NCBI GenBank assembly: GCA_041584015.1
Contig: JBFHES010000173.1
Coordinates: 1 to 10,230 of the forward strand
From: JBFHES01 sp041584015
GTDB taxonomy: Bacteria; Bacteroidota; Bacteroidia; Bacteroidales; M50B96
DNA: 10,230 bases
Reading direction: 5' to 3'
Shown: one piece after another, positions 6,985 through 10,230 of the stretch
Numbering within the stretch: position 1 is the stretch's first letter
How the letters are laid out: every line of letters begins with the position of its first letter
Notes under the pieces: generated by a model
Database searches by the model: none
Told to the model about the DNA's origin: nothing
Seen by the model: only the letters and a program-made list of their open reading frames with translations
Program-made: the position numbers and the translations under genes

Positions 6985-9900
6985 ATGAAAAATATAATCT
7001 CATATTTCATTAAATATCCCGTAACGGGAAATATCCTGATTTTTGCGATACTCATTATCGGTAGTCTCAGCTTGTTGAATATTCGATCAACGCTAACTCC
7101 AAATGTGGATCCAGGAATGATCATGATAACCGCTGCCTATCCGGGCGCTTCTCCAGAGGAAATTGAAGAAGGAATTGTTCTTAAAATTGAGGATAACCTA
7201 AAAGGTATTACTGGTGTTGATAAAGTAACATCAACATCCATTGAAAATGCAGGAAGTGTTACTGTTAAGCTGGAATCTAATGCCGATGCTGATATTGTTT
7301 TGCAGGATGTGAAAAATGCAGTTGATGGTATTAGTTCGTTCCCAGCAGGAATGGAACCTGCGAATGTTAAGAAGGTGGAGTTTACTGCTCCGGCTGTGTT
7401 CTTCTCGGTTAGTGGTGATGTTGATTTACGCACGCTTAAAACGTATGCCCGATCAATTGAAGATGACATTCGCGAACTGGAAGGGATTTCAAAAGTGAAC
7501 CTATCTGGATTTCCGGATGAGGAAATTTTAATAAGCTTTCGTGAAAACGATTTACGCTCCTATGGCCTGACATTTCAGGAAGCCTCGGCAGCCATTGCTG
7601 CAGCAAACATCGATTTAACCGGAGGAACAATCCGCGGCGAAGATGAAGAATTATATGTGCGTACCAAGCAAAAGCAATATTATGCTGATGGTTTAAAAGA
7701 CATCGTGCTCAGAAGTAACACGAATAGTGGCATTGTACGCCTAAGCGATGTGGCTGATGTGAAAGATGCCTGGAGCGAAACACCCAACAAAAGTTATGTG
7801 AATGGGAATCCTGCTATTCAATTTAGCATTATGCACACGAATGCTCAGGATATTATTGAGATTTCAGAGAAAATTACAAAATACCTCGAAGGTTTTAATG
7901 CTGAACATGAAGTTGTTCAGGCAAACATCAATTACGATAAATCAACCGAAATTGCCACCATGCAATCAATCCTGCTGAATAATGGATTGGTTGGTTTCTT
8001 ATTGGTTCTGTTGTTTTTATCGTTGTTTCTAAACCACCGATTATCATTTTGGGTTGCGTTAAGTTTGCCACTCTCATTCATGGGAATGTTCATTCTTGCC
8101 GGAATCTGGGACATTACCCTAAACAAAATTTCTCTATTTGGGATGATTCTGGTAATTGGTATTCTGGTTGATGATGGAATTGTGATTGCTGAGAGTATTT
8201 TCCAGCATTGGGAAAAAGGGAAAAAGCCCCTTAATGCTGCTGTAGATGGAACCATGGAAGTATTGCCGGCTGTATTCTCTGGTGTAATGACAACCGTAAT
8301 TGCATTTAGTGCTTTCTTCTTTATCGATGGAATGTTCGGTCAGTTTATGATGGAAATGGCATTTGTTGTTATAGGCGTTTTGGTGTTCTCTTTAATTGAA
8401 GGTTTCCTGATTCTACCGGCGCACGTGGCTCATTCAAAGGCGCTCGATCGTGACAAAAAGAAAAGCAAGTTCGAATTGTTTATCGAGAAGTTAATATTTA
8501 GCATTCGAACAAAATATTATGAACCTACTCTAAAATGGGCATTAAGAAATAAAATTGCTACTGTTTTAATTCCTGTCGGATTAGTGGTAATTACATTTGG
8601 CGCTTATGTTGGTGGTGTAATCAAAACGGGTGATTCCTCCATTAAAAGTCAGGATTATACCAATATTACACTTGAAATGCCGTCGGGAACACCTGAGGCT
8701 ATTACAGCAGATTACCTTTTCGAGATAGAAGAAAAAGTATGGGAACTGGCCGATGAATTAAATGCAGAAAGAACAGATGATAGAAAAGTTGTGCAGAGTG
8801 TTCAGTTAGATATCACGGCAGCTAATGTTGGCAAAGTTACGATATACCTGCTCGAAAGCGAGTTTCGTAATATGCATTCAATGACTTTTAGCAACAAGTT
8901 AAGAGATTTGGTAGGGGAGATACCAGAGGCTGAACGTTTGAATTTTGTTCAGGAATCACATTTTGGAAAACCGGTTTCCATTTCATTGAAAAGCCATGAT
9001 ATAGATGAGTTAGTTGCTGCTAAGGATGAATTAAAGCAAGAGCTAAACAAGCTTGCAGGATTAAAGAATGTGCAGGACAACTACGAAACCGGAATGCGCG
9101 AAGTGAAAGTTACCTTGAAAGATAAGGCCTTTTTATTGGGCTTAACCCTTCAGGATGTGATGAGCCAGGTGCGCTATGGATTTTATGGACTTGAGGTTCA
9201 GCGAATCAATAGAGGACTCGATCTGATAAAGGTTTGGGTTAGGTACGATCAGGCAGATCGATCCTCTATTGGTAGCCTCGAAAACATGCGAATTACTTCT
9301 GCCGATGGAAGCTCTTATCCTTTAAAGGATATCGCTAACATGCAGTATGAGCGGAATCTCGTTTCCATCAATCACCTAAACGGACGACGAGAAGTAACAA
9401 TTGAGGCGGATGTTATGGATGAAACAGTGAACCTAAACGAGATTACCTCTGAGATTGATGAAGTGCTGAAACCAATGGTGCAGGCAAGCAATCCTGGAAT
9501 TACCTATTTTGAAGGTGGACATCGCGAGGAGCTGGGCAAAGCTGGAGCTTCAGCTATGAAAATTATTCCAATTATTCTAGTGATTCTCATTGCCATGATA
9601 ACATTTACCTTTCGTTCGTTTATTCAAACCTTGCTTGTATTTTCGCTTATTCCTTTCGGTATAATCGGAATTGGCTGGGGACACGTAATTCATGGTTATT
9701 CCATTGATATGCCATCATACTTTGGTATGGTGGCGCTAATGGGAGTAATGGTAAATGATGCCATTGTCTTAATCAGCAAATACAATTCCTTGCTCAGGGA
9801 TGGTGTGAAAGTTAAGGATGCCGTTTATGAAGCTGCGGTAAGTCGCTTCCGACCAATTATACTTACATCGCTTACAACTGTGGCAGGTTTGTTTCCTCTG

Positions 9901-10119
9901 ATTTTATCTCCAAGCCCGGATGCGGCAATGGTGGTGCCAATGGCAATATCAGTAGCTTATGGTATGATAGTGGCCACTTTACTTACACTCATTATGTTGC
10001 CAATCTTATTACTCGCAGTTAATAGCCTTAAAGTAAGATTTAAACGCTTTTGGTCGGGTGATAGGGTTACCGCTGAATCAGTGGAGCAAGCTGTATCTGA
10101 ATTAAAATTTCAAGAATAG
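6985..10119 (+). CDS. RND efflux transporter permease (AcrB/HAE-like)
   Basis: The 1044-residue inner-membrane pump has the duplicated RND layout. TM1 is at about 11-31, followed by a large periplasmic porter loop (about 33-330). TM2-6 start near 331, TM7 is at about 522-546, and a second porter loop spans about 550-850. TM8-12 run from about 856 to 1010, with a short cytoplasmic tail. The TM4 proton-relay aspartates are D396-D397 (ILVDDGIVIAES). R956 (SRFRPIILTS) matches AcrB R971. At the place of AcrB K940 the sequence is GVMVNDAIVLISKY, with N924, so the lysine is absent. The TM1 start (YPVTGNILI) and SLPLSFMGMF motifs are typical of the superfamily. The permease works with the adaptor just upstream and needs an outer-membrane channel encoded elsewhere. 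The HAE-like sequence suggests export of organic compounds or lipids rather than metals, but the substrate cannot be deduced. Confidence 0.95.
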   Translation: MKNIISYFIKYPVTGNILIFAILIIGSLSLLNIRSTLTPNVDPGMIMITAAYPGASPEEIEEGIVLKIEDNLKGITGVDKVTSTSIENAGSVTVKLESNADADIVLQDVKNAVDGISSFPAGMEPANVKKVEFTAPAVFFSVSGDVDLRTLKTYARSIEDDIRELEGISKVNLSGFPDEEILISFRENDLRSYGLTFQEASAAIAAANIDLTGGTIRGEDEELYVRTKQKQYYADGLKDIVLRSNTNSGIVRLSDVADVKDAWSETPNKSYVNGNPAIQFSIMHTNAQDIIEISEKITKYLEGFNAEHEVVQANINYDKSTEIATMQSILLNNGLVGFLLVLLFLSLFLNHRLSFWVALSLPLSFMGMFILAGIWDITLNKISLFGMILVIGILVDDGIVIAESIFQHWEKGKKPLNAAVDGTMEVLPAVFSGVMTTVIAFSAFFFIDGMFGQFMMEMAFVVIGVLVFSLIEGFLILPAHVAHSKALDRDKKKSKFELFIEKLIFSIRTKYYEPTLKWALRNKIATVLIPVGLVVITFGAYVGGVIKTGDSSIKSQDYTNITLEMPSGTPEAITADYLFEIEEKVWELADELNAERTDDRKVVQSVQLDITAANVGKVTIYLLESEFRNMHSMTFSNKLRDLVGEIPEAERLNFVQESHFGKPVSISLKSHDIDELVAAKDELKQELNKLAGLKNVQDNYETGMREVKVTLKDKAFLLGLTLQDVMSQVRYGFYGLEVQRINRGLDLIKVWVRYDQADRSSIGSLENMRITSADGSSYPLKDIANMQYERNLVSINHLNGRREVTIEADVMDETVNLNEITSEIDEVLKPMVQASNPGITYFEGGHREELGKAGASAMKIIPIILVILIAMITFTFRSFIQTLLVFSLIPFGIIGIGWGHVIHGYSIDMPSYFGMVALMGVMVNDAIVLISKYNSLLRDGVKVKDAVYEAAVSRFRPIILTSLTTVAGLFPLILSPSPDAAMVVPMAISVAYGMIVATLLTLIMLPILLLAVNSLKVRFKRFWSGDRVTAESVEQAVSELKFQE

Positions 10120-10123
10120 AACT

Positions 10124-10137
10124 AGTTGAAAGTTGAA
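10124..10137 (+). repeat. Tandem heptamer AGTTGAA x2
   Basis: AGTTGAA occurs twice head to tail five bases after the permease stop, followed by AGG. Such GTTGAAA-type tandem runs are, from memory, frequent in Bacteroidota intergenic DNA. No terminator hairpin is visible between here and the window end. Confidence 0.4.
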
Positions 10138-10179
10138 AGGATTTGCAAATAGAGGATCTGATAAGATAATGAAGATGAT

Positions 10180-10207
10180 CTCTGCGTCTTAGCTCCTTTG
10201 CGAGAAA
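10180..10207 (+). repeat. Degenerate TTTGCG-type interspersed repeat
   Basis: This stretch contains CTGCGTCTT, AGCTCC and CTTTGCGAGAAA in a row. It resembles a degenerate copy of the short TTTGCG-containing interspersed repeats I recall from Bacteroidota and other genomes. Genome-wide copies cannot be checked here. Around it (10120-10230) I see no gene that can be supported. An ATG at 10223 gives only two complete codons before the window ends, so a following gene could start there but cannot be judged. Confidence 0.3.
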
Positions 10208-10230
10208 TAAAATCTAAAAAATATGAAATA

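Noticed and set aside
7137..8255. Frames at 7137-7469, 7316-7498, 7436-7630 and 7932-8255
   Set aside because: All are inside the RND permease gene in alternative frames and have no support as genes.

Overview
The window looks like chromosomal DNA from a member of the Bacteroidota. The evidence is a C-terminal type IX secretion (T9SS) sorting domain on a secreted protein, a LytS/LytTR-type sensor-regulator pair, an RND efflux operon, AT-leaning codon use, and start codons without strong Shine-Dalgarno sequences. No genus can be named from the sequence alone.

Layout, left to right. Positions 1-3632 hold two minus-strand genes for exported proteins, read right to left. The first is a T9SS-sorted protein built of beta-propeller-like repeats (1899-3632). 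Six bases after its stop comes a CotH-kinase-family protein with lamin-tail and chitobiase-like domains (start 1892), whose 3' end lies beyond the left edge of the window. Positions 3633-3791 are a short intergenic region with unusually dense symmetry. A 92-nt element (3692-3783) can fold almost end to end into one imperfect hairpin. It is bounded by perfect 11-bp inverted repeats and abutted on both sides by the trinucleotide GGT. A separate 8-bp inverted repeat sits just before the start codon of the secreted protein.

Positions 3792-5607 hold a minus-strand two-component pair: a LytS-type membrane histidine kinase followed, one base later, by a LytTR response regulator. Positions 5608-5849 are a divergent intergenic region with a 14-bp palindrome and a weak promoter candidate. 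Positions 5850-10119 hold a plus-strand operon encoding a periplasmic adaptor (membrane fusion protein) and a 1044-residue RND permease. No outer-membrane channel gene is present in the window. The last 111 bases contain no supportable gene but carry short repeat-like sequences.

How they may work together (inference): the kinase-regulator pair is transcribed divergently from the RND operon, so it may regulate the pump. The two secreted proteins form their own transcription unit and are probably functionally linked to each other. The most unusual structure I can support is the nested 92-nt hairpin element. None of the protein genes appears to belong to a new system.
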